Of a stretch of 64,000 nt of DNA, positions 43,410 to 56,204 are shown one piece after another. Each line of letters begins with the position of its first letter. Positions within the stretch are counted from its first letter, which is position 1. The stretch is from contig NC_088913.1 of NCBI RefSeq assembly GCF_963576675.1, forward strand, positions 91,201,001-91,265,000, in the 5' to 3' direction. The position numbers and the translations under genes were made by a program. Below the pieces are notes generated by a model that saw only the letters and a program-made list of their open reading frames with translations, was not told where the DNA came from and did no database searches. The DNA comes from Euphorbia lathyris. Lineage: Eukaryota > Streptophyta > Magnoliopsida > Malpighiales > Euphorbiaceae.

Positions 43410-45210
43410 AGGAAAACATTTTCACAATTGAAGGAAGAGAGAGAGCAGAAAATAAATCCTTCAAACGAGAGGCGCATGGTATAGAGATGAATTACCTTTT
43501 TCACATTCTCTTATTTAAACCATCATTCTCCTGTTTAAACCCTCATCCCTCATCCCTCCTCCACCTTCTTTCCTCCCCCTCTTACTTACTAATTGTACTA
43601 CAGTCTAACTTGTTCAATGACGCTGTAAATATTTGGTGAGATGGAAGCAGAGTGGATCAAATATGTTAATAGACCCTTTAAAATGAACTAGATTAGTAAT
43701 TAACCATTAAAAAAAAGTAATGAGATTAATCTCATGCTGCCCCCCTTGGGACTTCATATATCAAAACCCTTCTTATTACTATTTTCATATTATTATTTAT
43801 GTTAGACACCTAATTTTATTATTATTAGTTTTTTTACTTATTATTATTATTATTGGGGTTTTTTTTATCTTTATATTGGTATACTATTATTTTAACTTTT
43901 ATGTCTTTATCATTTTAAAGTTAAAAAAATGAAAAAAATAAAAAGAAAGAAATGACAAAAAAGAAGGGAAATGACAGTATAGGGATGAAGGCTATGCTTC
44001 ACATCCTCCAAAATAAAACTAACAAATTTGAAACAAATAAGACAATGAGAGGCACAGGGGCGGTGCCATGGATGAATTACCTTTTTCACAACTGAAGGAA
44101 GAGAGAAAGAGAGAGGAGCAGTGGATAAATCCCTCAAACGAGAGGCACATGATATAGAGATTAATTACCTTTCTCACATTATTTAAACCCTCATCCCTCC
44201 TCCACCTTCCTTCCTCCCCCTCTTACTTACTCATTTCACTATAATGACTTTCAACAACAGTCTAGCTTGTTCAACGACGTTGCTAATATACATATAAGTG
44301 ACGAGACCCAAATTAATAAGTGAGATCTTAATAAGAAAAAAAAACAAAAGTGAAACGGAGAAAAATAATGAGTGACTAAATTCAAAAGGATTAAAGAAAA
44401 AAAGTTCTAATACTGTCTTCCGAAAAATTTCACCTTCAAATGAATTATTGACACATGATAAGAAAATTTTAAAAACGATTGTAATAATTTCAACAAATAT
44501 AGGACATATATAAACTCAAGATCTTGTAACAAAATCAAATTTCACTATAAAGTCACTATATGAAATGAGGATTGAAGACCACACAGGAATGCAACATATC
44601 CCACATTATTTTAACTTTATGTCCTTATCATTTTAAAGTTAAAAAAAAAGAAAAAAAGAAAAAGAAAAAAATGACAAAAAAAAAGAAGGGAAATGACAGT
44701 ATAGGGATGGAGGTCATGTTTTACACCCTCTAAAATAAAACTAACAAATTTGAAACAAACAAGACAATGAGTGGCGCGTGGACGGTGCAATGGATGAATT
44801 AACTTTTTCACAACTGAAGGAAGAGAGAGAGAGAGAGAAGCAACAGAAGATAAATCCTTCAAACGAGAGGCGCATGGTAAAGAGATGAATTACCTTTTTC
44901 ACATTCTCTTATTTAAACCATCATCCTCCTGTTTAAACCCTCATCCCTCATCCCTCCTCCACCATCCTTCCTCCCCCTCTTACTTACTAATTGTACTACA
45001 GTCTAACTTGTTCAACGACGCTGCAAATATTTGGTGAGATGGAAGCAGAGTGGATCAAATATATTAATAGACCCTTTAAAATGGACTAGATTAGTAATTA
45101 ACCCTTAAAAAAAGTAGTGAGATTAATCTCATGCAGCCCCCCTTGGGACTTCATATATCAAAGCCCTTCTTATTACTATTTTCATATTATTATTTATGTT
45201 AGACACCTGT
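43410..45210. repeat. Triplicated noncoding segments
   Basis: 43410-43820 recurs at about 44806-45210. A segment starting TTATCATTTTAAAGTTAAAA at about 43905 recurs at about 44626. Both share a core (AAACGAGAGGCGCATGGTA and CCTCATCCCTCC). Weakly conserved minus-strand peptides in two copies do not match any family I know. Confidence 0.65.
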
Positions 45211-45227
45211 AATTTCTAACCTAGCTG

Positions 45228-46021
45228 AGTTCAGCTTTACCGTGACTCTACCCGAGGCATCTTTGTCTTCTGCCGACTTTATCTCTGCGTGACTCAGTTG
45301 ATCTCTCAATTGTTGTTCATTCATTGGTGCATTGATTTGCTGAGGTTCTCTCAAGAGAACATTGTGTCTCCATTGTTAGAAGCGGTTCAAAACATATATG
45401 CAAATTCTAAAAGTAATTCCACAATATAAAACAACTGTGTCTCTCATTGTTACACCAATAGAAATAACAAATTGCACAGCACTAATGGTTGGTATTTATT
45501 GTAAAAATAGATATCATTTATTGTAAATTTAAATTCAATATGTAAAAAATAGTACTACTTAAAAGATCCGTAATGTAAAATAAATGGCAATTTAAAACAA
45601 ACAACAATAAACCCAAATTAATTATATTAAAGTTCAACAAAATAAAAACTAGTAAATCAGAAAAAAAATGAAAAAAACTATTGTTAAAAAAGAAATATTG
45701 ATTACATTATCATATGGTCTCGATAGATGAGAATGAGATTGTTATAAACGCGTTCAAGTCTTGCAGTTTCTCCTTCCAACCTTGCATTTTCTCCTCACAA
45801 CCTTGTATTTTCTCCTCCCAACCTTGTAATTCCTCTTCCCATCCTTGTATTTTCTCCTCCCAACCCTGTAAGTTCTAACCCAGCTGAGTTCAACTTTGCC
45901 ATGACCCTACCCAAGGCATTTTTGTCTTTCGCCGACTTTATCTCTGTGCGACTCAGTTGATCTCTCAGTTGTTGTTCATTCATTGGTGCATTGATTTGCT
46001 GAAGTTCTCTTAAGAGAACAT
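45228..46021 (-). pseudogene. Coiled-coil gene fragments, two copies
   Basis: The minus strand encodes NEQQLRDQLSHAEIKSAEDK-type sequence at 45228-45360 and again at 45868-46021. Between them, 45768-45868 has 21-bp repeats (CCTCCCAACCTTGTATTTTCT type) that read as heptads ENTRLGG, ending RLEGETARLERVYNN. This looks like the C-terminal coiled coil of the membrane gene decayed at 56-64 kb. Paralogous copies lie at 57313-58007. Stops break the reading frame. Family not recognised. Confidence 0.55.
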
Positions 46022-46256
46022 TAGGGGTGACAATGGGGCGAGGAAAAACTGAAACCGTGGGGATTCGAATCGACGGGTTTGAGAAAAAACCGAAAATTAT
46101 GGGTGCAGGGGAAATTTTAGCCCCGAGCATTAAAATTGGGCGGGGTGGGTATTACTATCTCCAAACCGTGGGGATCCACAAACCGCCCCCGAAAAACCGC
46201 CCGTAAAATCCTCGACAAAATAAAATATTATATGTATACTTAAGATAATATGTATT
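46022..46256. mobile_element. hAT-like terminal segment, left end
   Basis: Starts TAGGGGTGACAATGGGGCG, in the style of plant hAT TIRs, and is followed by subterminal GGGG/CCCC words. Similar left end at 58008. Opposite ends (…CCCCGTTGCCACCCCTA) lie at 57312, 58966, 60484, 62448 and 63361. Preceding 8 bp GAGAACAT is not duplicated at any of them. Element C inserted at 46257. Confidence 0.6.
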
Positions 46257-46770
46257 TGATAACATTGAGATATTATTTACGGGACTGAAAGGGATATTAA
46301 CCAAAACGACCGCGTGTCCATGTGATCGGGAAAGCTATGGCGTATCAAGCAAGCTACCAAAGCGTCGGATCACAGAGATTCCTTGGCACGCTATCCATAG
46401 TCAAACCTATGGGAGACCCACCATCACGCCTCGATCCGCCCCCTGAACGGCTGAGCCGACTCCCGACAAAGGCACTAATAACCCATTAATGAGCTAACGG
46501 TCATACTTGAATAAGATCAGTCACTGCCATTAATGAGGTATTAATGGAGACTTTCTAGTTACCAAGGTTTACGACTATACGACTATAAATAGCTTATATC
46601 CCAAGCTATTGAGGTACACTTTTTACGCTCTCCTTAAACCCCACTTTGTCATTACAGTTTATTCTATTACAATATACTAACTTTGGCATCAGAGCCTCCC
46701 CCCCCCGCCGATCCCAACGGCGCCCCCCTGCAGGGAAGGAATCCGATCGAGAGTTCATCACCAGTTATCA
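46257..46770 (+). repeat. Element C 5' LTR
   Basis: TGATAACATTG...AGTTATCA. The dyad CCATTAAT-GAGGT-ATTAATGG (46527-46547) precedes TATAAAT (46584-46590). An ACGACTAT 8-bp duplication next to the TATA distinguishes it from the 3' LTR. Confidence 0.92.
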
Positions 46771-46772
46771 AT

Positions 46773-46790
46773 TGGTGCGGTGATCGTGGA
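46773..46790 (+). other. Element C primer binding site
   Basis: TGGTGCGGTGATCGTGGA two bases after the LTR, one base different from element B's site. Confidence 0.7.
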
Positions 46791-46829
46791 AGTCCTGATC
46801 CAAAAAGGACTTAGTTCACGATTAAAAAC

Positions 46830-48940
46830 ATGGCAAGTGGAGGGTCTAACCCCTCAACTGGAACCATAACACCATCGATACCACCTTCAGTTAATCCCCC
46901 GATAAGCACTGGTCGCATTGATCCTGATCAGCCAATCGTCCATGATGAGAGAGAAATGTTGCCAGATTCCTTTTTAGAGATTTGCGCAGATGTCGTGGGG
47001 AGCATGCATGGGCCCATTATGGCAGGTCGATTGAGGGCCTATTTGGAGAACCAGGATGTAGGAGGACCCACAACAGGGGCTATTCCCTCGCTGAATCATC
47101 GTCGCCCACCAAGGCCAACCATATCACAATGGCAAGCCGCCTATTATAGACCAGGTGCTTTCCGCGATTCATCGTTCTTACTCTCTCAACCCACAGATTC
47201 AATGGTCGTTAATCCGGAGCTCGCTAGTGATATACCAATAAACCGGAGGTTATTTCCTGATATACAAGAAGGAAGTCAAAAGAATGATCAGGCTCCCTCG
47301 AGGAATGCGATAAACCCGGGAATTACTATTGGCGGACCTCAAGCTCCTCCGGTGCAAACTGGAACGCAGGCGGGCCAGGAACAGATTAATGCCATGGCGA
47401 ATCACCTAGAAGGTGGACATGATGGTCGTAGATATAAAAGGCGAACCAGATCATGCGGGAGAAGACGATCAAAATCCCGTCCTCATCGCAGACGTCGAGT
47501 TGGATCCCCTCGGGCGGGAAGATCGCCACCACCTCTAGGGCAAAGGGAAGACGAACGTCGAGCTGGGTCACCTCACCAAGTTATACCACAGCCACCACCA
47601 AATCAAGGAGGAGGTGGACGGTCCCCACCAAGAGGGCGTGGCAGAGGTGGAAGAAGGTCGCCATGAGATCCTTCATCAGAATCCAGCTGCTCCTCCTCAC
47701 AGCGAAGCAAATCTCATAGTAGGAGACGCCCAAGAAGGAATCAAGGTTCTATGGCGGATCAGATCAGGGAAGAAATACGTAGGTAGAATGAGGAGAATGC
47801 CAGGCATAATCCTTTCGCCAACTGAGAATCGCTCTTCACAGAGTGGATTGAAGCTGGGGAAACTGATAGGCATTTTAAGATCCCAAATATACCAGGCTAA
47901 TCAGGTGAAGATAATCCTGAAGCTCATGCAAGGAAGTATAGTATGTTGCTTGGACTTAACTGTGCTAGTGAAGCAGTGCTGTGCCGGATGTTTATCACCA
48001 TGCTAAAAGGCCTGACGTATGATTGGTTTCAATCTCTCCCCCCAGGATCGATAGATAGTTAGGATCAATTGAGTAGAGAATTTTGCGCAAATTTTGCAGG
48101 AAGCATCCCACCAGTGGTTAAATCGCGAAAACTCTTCGAGCTGAAGCAAAAAGAAAATGAGTCTCTAAGAGATTATGTCAATAACTTCAACAAGTTATGC
48201 ATTCGCGTGGTAGATGTGGATGTCTCCATGGCCGTAGAAGCAACGGTAAAAAATATGACTTGTAAGAATTTGCAGGTGGATCTAATCAGAAATAAGCCAA
48301 AATCCATAGCAGAGGTGATGGAAAGGTGTAAGGATTTCATGGAAGTTGATGACATCCGAAGAGAGTCAGCTTCTCCTCCCAAGAGAAGGAAAGGTGAATC
48401 CCGAAGATGGGATAAGGAAAAAGAAAGGCTCCCTGACTCATCCTCCCGAAGTAGACGGAGAGGCTCCAGGAACAAATCAGCATATACGCCATCGTTTACA
48501 CTATTAAATGCCTCCAAAAGCGAAGTACTGATGTGGATAGAAAATGGCCAACACACACGGAGCATTTCATACCCCGAACCAAAGGGAGGGGAGTACACCA
48601 ATATGGGGAGAAACCCCAAAAATTATTGCAAATATCACAGGAGGAATGGCCATGAAATAGATGCATGCTGGGAGCTGGCCAGGGAGATTGAAAGGCTTCT
48701 TGAGAGAGGAAAGCTGGGCAGGTTCGTCCAGAATGACAAGAGAGGAGATGGAGACAAAGCAAGAGATGATCCAAAGAAGAAGGCTAAAGCGGTCATCAAC
48801 GTAATCACTAGCGGTCCAGGGTATCAGCCTACAATAAAGAAGGCGAGAACTACCGCTCTTTATAGAGCATCAGTCAATCGCCCCTTTGCAGATATTGGTC
48901 CAGTGATCCCTCCACATGCAGATGCTCTCGTCATCACCAT
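46830..48940 (+). pseudogene. gag: Element C gag, broken
   Basis: ATG 40 bp past the PBS. An N-terminal Pro/Ser-rich part is followed by a helical part (DSFLEICADVVGSMHGP) and a Gly/Arg-rich segment ending at TGA 47664-47666. That stop sits at the same place as in A (after ...SP, before DPSSES). Further in-frame stops at 47784 and 47823 and a frame change follow. TAG at 48060-48062 replaces a Trp in the WDQLSREFC motif. The core and a C-x2-H-x4-H-x4-C knuckle (near 48630) are then open to the protease. Confidence 0.85.
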
Positions 48941-51900
48941 GATGGTGGAAGGATGGGAAATGAAGAGAGTGATGATAGACACTGGCAGTTCATGCAATGT
49001 CATCACTAGAGGAGCATTCGCCAAACTCAAGGTTGATCCTATTCAGATAGAGACCACGATCGTAGACATCCTAGGAGTTACAGGTCACACAATCCAGACA
49101 AAGGGGCAAGTGACGCTCGAATGTGAGTTAGCGGATGAAGATCAGGTGTGGATGGGAGATCTAGAGTTCTCCATCATGGACGGTCAATTGGCATACAACA
49201 TCATCTTGGGACGGCCTTTTATCTCAGAAGTGGCGGCTCTCATATCAATACGCCATTTGACGATATACATCCCTACAGCCAAGGGAGGAGTGATGATCAA
49301 GGGGAATCAGAAAGTTGCTCAAGAGACATACTCGGAATCCTTATCGATTCGCCCACAGTCTAAGGATGATGAAGAAGACGAGCTTGTTATGACGACCCTT
49401 GGAGATACAGAAACGTTCCTTATTGCGGATGGTAAGCAGGTGCAGATCGTCAAAGGGCTAAGACAAGAGATTAAGGAGGATGTTATGAAAGTTCTCCTCA
49501 AATCAAAAGACGTGTTCGCCTGGAAAGATGAGATCCTCACAGGGGTCAGTCCAGATGTGATCACTCATAAACTCAATATCGCCAAAGACGCAGTGCCTGT
49601 AGCTCAGAAGAGAAGAAATCATGGTCCAGAGAGATAAAAAGTGATCGAGGAGGAGATATCTAAACTGAAGAAGGCAGACGCCATTGAGGAAGTTATTTAT
49701 ACGCAATGGCTGGCGCATGTGGTCCTAGTTAAAAAGGCAGGCGGATCATACCGCGTGTGTATTGATTTCACGGACCTTAATAAGGCTTGTCCCAAAGACA
49801 ACTACCCTCTGCCTTGCATTGATATCCTAGTTGATGGAACCGCAAGACATGCAGTATATTCCTTCACAGATGTGAAGTCGAGCTATCACTAGATCCCCAT
49901 GGAGCCATCAGATAGGATCAAAACTTCCTTTGTAACTCACCAGGCAACCTATTACTTTAAGGTCATGCCTTTTGGGCTCAAAAATGCTGGAGCTACTTAC
50001 CAGCGAATGATGAACAAGATATTCGAAGGAAGGAAATGTGACAACTTCTCAGTTTACGTGGATGACATGATCATTAAAAGCACCACCATGGAGAGGCATG
50101 TAGAGGACATAAGAGAGGTCTTACGAGTCCTTCGCCATCACAACATTAAGCTGAATCCTAAGAAGTGTACTTTCGAGGCAACTTATGGAAAATTCCTAGG
50201 ATATATGATCAGCCAGAAAGGAGTAGCTCCCAATCCAAATAAAATCAAAGCTGTACTAGACATGAAGGCGCCGCAAAATGTCAGAGAAGTGCAACGTCTT
50301 AACGGGCGGATCATAGCACTTGGCATGTTCATTTCATGCTCTGCTCGTAGATGCCAACCTTTCTATGAAGTGATAAAAAACAGAAAGAGTTCGAGTGGAA
50401 CGAAGATTGTAAGCAAGCTTTTGAATGGATCAAGCGCTTCCTCTCAGAACCGCCTTTGATAGCAGGCCCCTGGAAGGTGAGAATCTATACATGTATGTTT
50501 CTGTCACTGATAAAGCAGTTTGTACTATCATGATAAGGGAGGAAGATGGCCAACAATATCCAATCTATTATGTAAGCAAAGTCCTAAAAGATGCCGAAAC
50601 TCGGTATTCAAGATTGGATAAGATGGCATTAGCTGTGGTCACCACCTCGATTCGCCTTTGACCCTACTTCCAGGCTCATACAGTCATCGTCTGCACCAAT
50701 ATACCCATGAGGAAGGTACTGCAAAAGCCATAAACTTCAGGGAGGTTGATGGAGTGGGCAATCCGCCTGGGCAAATTTGACGTTTGTTACGAAGGTAGAT
50801 TTGCCTTGAAAAGCCAAGTCTTGGCAGACTTTGTAAACGAATTCACTGAAGAAGGCGTGAATCTTCCTAAACCAAAAGTGGAGGAATGGACGATGTGCAC
50901 TGATGGCTCTTCTTTAGCAGAAGGTGCAGGGATAGGCATAGTGATCAAGGGACCTCATTACATCAAGTTACATTATGTTACGAAGCTAGAGTTTCCCGCG
51001 ACAAATAATGCTGCAGAATATGAGGCCTTGATATTAGGGCTACGTCTATTGAAGGAGATTACACCGGAACGGGTTGTGATCTATAGCGACTCCAAGCTGA
51101 TGGTCAACCAGGTGATCAAAAACTTTGATGTAAAAGATGAAACTCTGGTCAAATATGTAGAGGAGGCCAAAAAGCTATTAAACCACCTGGAAATCAAAGA
51201 AACTAAATGGGAGTTAGTCCATGTGCTTCGAGGATCGAACACAGAAGCGAACCACCTGGCTAAACTGGCTTCAAGCAAAGATTAGTGGGCGGACCTGCAA
51301 TGCCCATTCGAGGTGAAAACTAGACCAGCATTCGCCCCAGAAGTCATAGCTCTCCTTACATCCGCTGTGGGAGATTGGAGATCGCCGATCCAGCAGTATC
51401 TCGTAGACGGAACTTTGCCTCAAGACAAAGAATAAGCCAGGCGGACGGTGAGAAAAGCAGTATACTTCTCCATAATAAATGATAGCATATACATGAAATC
51501 TTTTGGACACCCCTGGTTGAAGTGTGTTATGACAGAATAGGGATAGGAGATCCTCAAAGAGTTACATGAAGGTGCTTGCGGAGCCCACGAAGCATCCACC
51601 TCCATTCTAAAAAAGTCCGGGTTATTTGGATTTTATTGGCCTACGGCGGAACTTGATGCTCAGAAGCTGGTAGAGTCTTGTCATAATTGTCAAGTTCATG
51701 CAAATGAATCTCACATGGCTAAGCACCTACAAAATCCCATCATTGAGGGACGACCTTTCGCCATGTGGGGTATCGACATTGTCGGTCCTTTTCCTCCTAC
51801 CAAGAGACAAAGGAAATACGTGGTGGTAGCTATTGATCACTTTACGAAGTGGGTAGAAGCGGAAGCTGTCTCCTCCATAAGTGCAGAGCGAATGGTCGAG

Positions 51901-52617
51901 TTTGTAAGGGATAATATCGTCGGAAGATTCGTAGTCCCCCACACAATTATCACTGACAATGGGATGCAGTTCAATTGCGGGGAGTTCAGAGCATTTTGCG
52001 AAAGTCAAGGCATTCAGAACAGGTTTGCCTCAGTATACTACCCTTAATCCAATGGAATGACTGAAGTTACAAATCGAACAATCGTCAAAGGCATAAACAA
52101 GAGATTGGGGGAGCATAACAAAAAGTGGACGGATCAGCTGATGAATGTCCTATGGGCATACAGAACCACTCCTCGGACAGCAACGGGTGAATCGCCGTTC
52201 ACCCTCTCCTATGGCGTAGAAGTTGTGATCCCCATAGAGATTCAGGTCCCTAGCGACAGAGTTCTATTCTATTGCGAGGACAAGAACAATAAAAGGTTGA
52301 GGGAAAGTCTCGATCAATTGGAGGCGAAAAGAGAAAAAACGTATGCACGAATTGCCGCCTACAAGAAGAGGGTTGCAGCCTACCATGACAGACATGTCAA
52401 GCTCGTGGATCTAAATCCGGGAGACTTAATGCTCCAAAAGGCGGAAAAAATTCAATTCACGGAGGGCAAAGGGAAGTTAGGAATCACCTGGACGGGACCA
52501 TACAAGATAGTCACTAAAATTGGACCCGCCACCTTCAAGATTCAAGATATGGAGGGGAACACACTACCACGGATGTGGAATATTCAGAACATCCGCAAGT
52601 ATTTCACTAGAGAGTAA
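48941..52617 (+). pseudogene. pol: Element C pol, many stops
   Basis: Protease D-T-G at 48978-48986, RT YVDD near 50056, RNase H TDGSS near 50900, integrase WGIDIVGP near 51767 and DNG near 51957. In-frame stops occur at 49635, 49890, 50659, 50731, 51283, 51433, 51538, 51544 and 52045, plus a frameshift near 50385. Several replace Gln or Arg codons, as C-to-T or G-to-A changes would give. All domains are recognisable; none could be made in one piece. Confidence 0.88.
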
Positions 52618-53290
52618 AATGTAACCAAGGTCTTGAGTACTCTTTTTCCTTTAGTAAGGTTTTATCCCATGTGGTTTTTCTTATTAAAGGTTTTAATGAG
52701 GCTCACACATAAGACCAATTTGCTGTAATAAGGCAAATCGCCATTCAATAAAGAGAAATTTTCATTTACGATTTCCGTCTTAAGTATCTTTTTGCAGAAA
52801 TATAAATATTCTAGATTCAAAAATGGGGAGGCAACAAAAGCATTCCCACGGTAGAACAACGCTATCATAGCATATCTACCTTCTCCTCAAAGATAGGAGG
52901 GCAACAAACTCGGATGGCGGATCAATCTACCTCAAAGATAGAAAATGATTAACCGCCATCGGAGAAGGGTTAAAATTTTCTCAGACGTGAGATCTTTACA
53001 TCCTCAAATATTCTTCCCAAAGAAGAGTGTCAAGACCTGGTGGCGGATCGATTCACCTCAAAGATAGGAAGCAATCGATCGCCTAAGGCAGATTAACTTC
53101 CTCAAAAGGAATAAGAAGCTTCAAAGCCTTCAAAAAAGGTTCGCATTCCGAGGTATGGCTGGCCACCTACCTCGAGCTAGCAAAATAAGTCCAAAATACA
53201 AGAAATTTACTTGCTGAAAGATATAAAGCATAGAAGTTAAAATTAAGAACCAAATGGTTTCAACAAAAATTGTACTTAGTTACAATAAAA
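52618..53290. other. Element C spacer
   Basis: Matches the A spacer in order and phrases. Repeated CCTCAAAGATAGGA and GGCGGATC words (52.9-53.1 kb). No ORF. Confidence 0.7.
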
Positions 53291-55403
53291 TTAAATGTTC
53301 ACAACATTATCCTCTTTGGATCCCTTCTCAAGAGACGCATCCTTCGAGGGAACCTCATTCTCCTTATCAACAATCCCCTCTTGAGGAGACGTGTCATTGA
53401 TCTCCGCTACATTTGCCTTATCCCCTACCTCATTGGACGTCTCACCAAGGTCATCCGCGTCAAGGTCGACAACTGGCTTAAATTCTTCATCTGATCCTTT
53501 CAGCTCTGTCCGGATTTGGTCACGGATGAAGTCACCGGGATTTGGCACTCTATCATATCTAATGGCATCCTCAACCTCAGGGACCACGTACTCAGGATCC
53601 ACAAAGTCAATCTCCAGGTAGGCGAGTCTCACATAAGCCATGATCCGCTCGCCATAATAATACGCTCGACTACCCGCCATAAGCTCCATGTTTACCAAAG
53701 CAGCTTTGTGGTCCTCATCATCTTTCGCCATCTTCTCCTTCAGTTCACGGATCTCGTCATCCTTGCTTTGATTAAGGGCAATGGCAGTAGCCACATTTGC
53801 ATTAGCAACGGCTACATCATTCTCCAGCCTGTTGATAGTAGCTTTATCCGCGACACCCTAGAGAAGATCCGCCTCCATCGCGCGCATGTGAGCATAAGCC
53901 TGACAAGCTAGGAGGACCATTTAGAAACAAAGTATCCCGCATGGAGATCACTCTTCCATCCAAAATATAAAACAATAAGAGAAAAACTTACCGAAAGAAG
54001 ATCTCTTTTTCCCATCTTGACATGATCGGGTCCAGAGAATTTGGTCTGGCTCTCTTGAACTTCTCCAAGCTGACCAATAGCTTCATCCAAGTCATTCACG
54101 ACCGCCTCGTTCCTTAAAGACCCCTTGGTACCATACTTGGAGAACCAGTACTTCCCCAAATCAGGTTTGATCACCTACACGTAGAAAGCAAAAGATCAGA
54201 ATCTATAACCAAAGTACAAGGAAAGATAAGGCGGTCATACCTGCTCTTGGTTGGAGCCCAACCAATCCATCCTAGGTTTCCCAGCTCTCGAAGCATTCGC
54301 CAGCAATTTCTCCCCACCGACAGCAGTTGATCTCATTTTCTTACTTGGGGAGATCGCAGCACCCTCAGATGGCGTTTCTTGTCCCTCTTACTAATATTCG
54401 CCACCTGCATGTTCTTCTGAGCCTCCAACTCCTTTTGCTTCTTATGCCTCTCTACAAGGGCGCGACTAGCTTCAGATAAATCCCTGATAAGGGAACAACA
54501 AAATAATCAAGGTTCAAGGAAAGAACAAAGGTACCTTCATCAAGATGAGTAAACTTCACGTAAGTAATCTCAGCCCCCACTCGATGGACTAGAGGAATGT
54601 CATTCAACATGAATTCCAGAGCATCGGCGTATGTCCAGAAGTCTGTTTCAATACTCTTCATGAGATTCGCCACTTTTTCCTCCACATCAGTCAGTATACG
54701 CAAATCTCCAACCATGTGTTGAGGCTTAAAGTTCCAATTCAACGGGAATCCAAGAGATTCGCCCTCTACCACTTTGACGAAGAAAAACTTTTCGTCCCAG
54801 AGATGGACGTTTGACATCTTATCACTAAAGGGCGAAAGTGATGAAAGATTCGGTTTGGCATAACCAGCCATTCGGATGCAGCTGGCTGACGGTAATCCCA
54901 AAGAATTCCAGAATATCTCCCATCACCCGGGGAAGAGGAAGGCGGAATCCCCTCTCAACATGGCTTTTATATACAGAAAGATATCCCCTAGGGGGATAGA
55001 CGGGTCGCTGATGAGAAGCCGCCAATGCAGTCTCATAATTTTTAATCCACAGATAACGATCCGCCAAATCGGCAAGATCTGCGGGGCTCATACGACACGA
55101 AGTGATCTCTACACGAGGTTTCTTTTTTCTAATTGGGGTTGAAGGGGAAGCCTCCATTCCAGAAAAGGTTTTAGGGTCTATTTCCGGAGCAATAAGAGCT
55201 ACAGCGGCGAAAGGGTCCTGGATTTCAATTAAACCAGGGCGATGATTTCTACGTGCCCTCACTATATTACGCAACTCCGACAAGTCACAACTAGGGGTAC
55301 TCTCAGAGGAACCGGAGCTTTTGGAAGAAGTCCAACTAAACGAAGGCTCGAAGGAAGTAGTTAAATCGAAAAGTTCAGTGGTAGAGCCGGAGGAAGAACT
55401 CAT
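53291..55403 (-). pseudogene. Element C antisense gene, broken copy
   Basis: Same four-exon plan: exon 1 55403 to about 54535, exon 2 54483-54241, exon 3 54174-53992, exon 4 53899-53291. Introns 2 and 3 keep GT-AG and phase 0. Exon 1 has lost about 100 bp after the QLHPNGW motif (near 54870), with a frame change. Exon 2 has a frameshift near 54380. Exon 4 has a TAG near 53858-53860. The KNYETALAASHQRP and FFFVKVVEGE blocks show homology to A and B. Confidence 0.75.
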
Positions 55404-55724
55404 AAAAACCAGATGACAACAAAATAGAACAAGAAGGTCGACTTACATGGAAAATCAGAAGCTCCAAGAGTTCTCGACACAAGGAAGGCACTGGGAAAAC
55501 ACAGACAAAAATCAAAAGAGAATTAACAAATGAGAGAGATAATGGAAGTGAGAGAAAGAAAGAGTTTGAAAAGAGGCCGCCACTTACCTCGAGCAGTGTG
55601 TCCAAGACACCTGTCGTACAACGGATGGTTTGGGACAGAGCAACAATTAATGCGATGCCTCTTGACAGCACGCCAGGAAGTGCAAAAGCCCTAAAGGACT
55701 TTAAAATTACTTTGGGGAGGCTTC

Positions 55725-56204
55725 TGATAACATTGAGATATTATTTACGGGACTGAAAGGGATATTAACCAAAACGACCGCGTATCCAGGTGATCGGGAA
55801 AGCTATGGCGTATCAAGCAAGCTACCAAAGCGTCGGATCATAGAGATTCCTCCGCACGCTATCCATAGTCAAACCTATGGGAGACCCACCATCACGCCTC
55901 GATTCGCCCCCTGAACGGCTGAGCCGACTCCCGACAAAGGTACTAATAACCCATTAATGAGCTAACGGTCATACTTGAATAAGATCAGTAACCGCCATTA
56001 ATGAGGTATTAATGGAGACTTTCTAGTTACCAAGGGTTACGACTATAAATAGCTTATATCTCAAGCTATTGAGGTACACTTTTTACGCTCTCCTTAAACC
56101 CCACTTTGTCATTACAGTTTATTCTATTACAATATACTAACTTTGGCATTGGAGCCTCCCCTCGCTGATCCCAACGGCGCCCCCCGCAGGGAAGGATTTC
56201 GATC
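55725..56204 (+). repeat. Element C 3' LTR, truncated
   Basis: Begins TGATAACATTG after the purine tract TTTGGGGAGGCTTC. Stops at ...GATC 56204, about 24 bp before the expected end, and continues directly into CATAGAAATC of the surrounding gene repeat. Confidence 0.9.

Larger units (their letters stand above)
46257..56204 (+). mobile_element. Element C: Tat-like Ty3/gypsy retrotransposon, decayed, 3' LTR truncated
   Basis: 9.95 kb, same family as A. 5' LTR 46257-46770, PBS 46773-46790, gag from 46830, pol to 52617, spacer, antisense gene 53291-55403, 3' LTR 55725-56204 lacking its last about 24 bp. LTRs differ by about 3.5% plus an 8-bp indel. The right flank jumps into another part of the surrounding gene repeat, so a deletion removed the LTR end and the target duplication. 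Gag-pol has more than ten in-frame stops. Confidence 0.92.
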
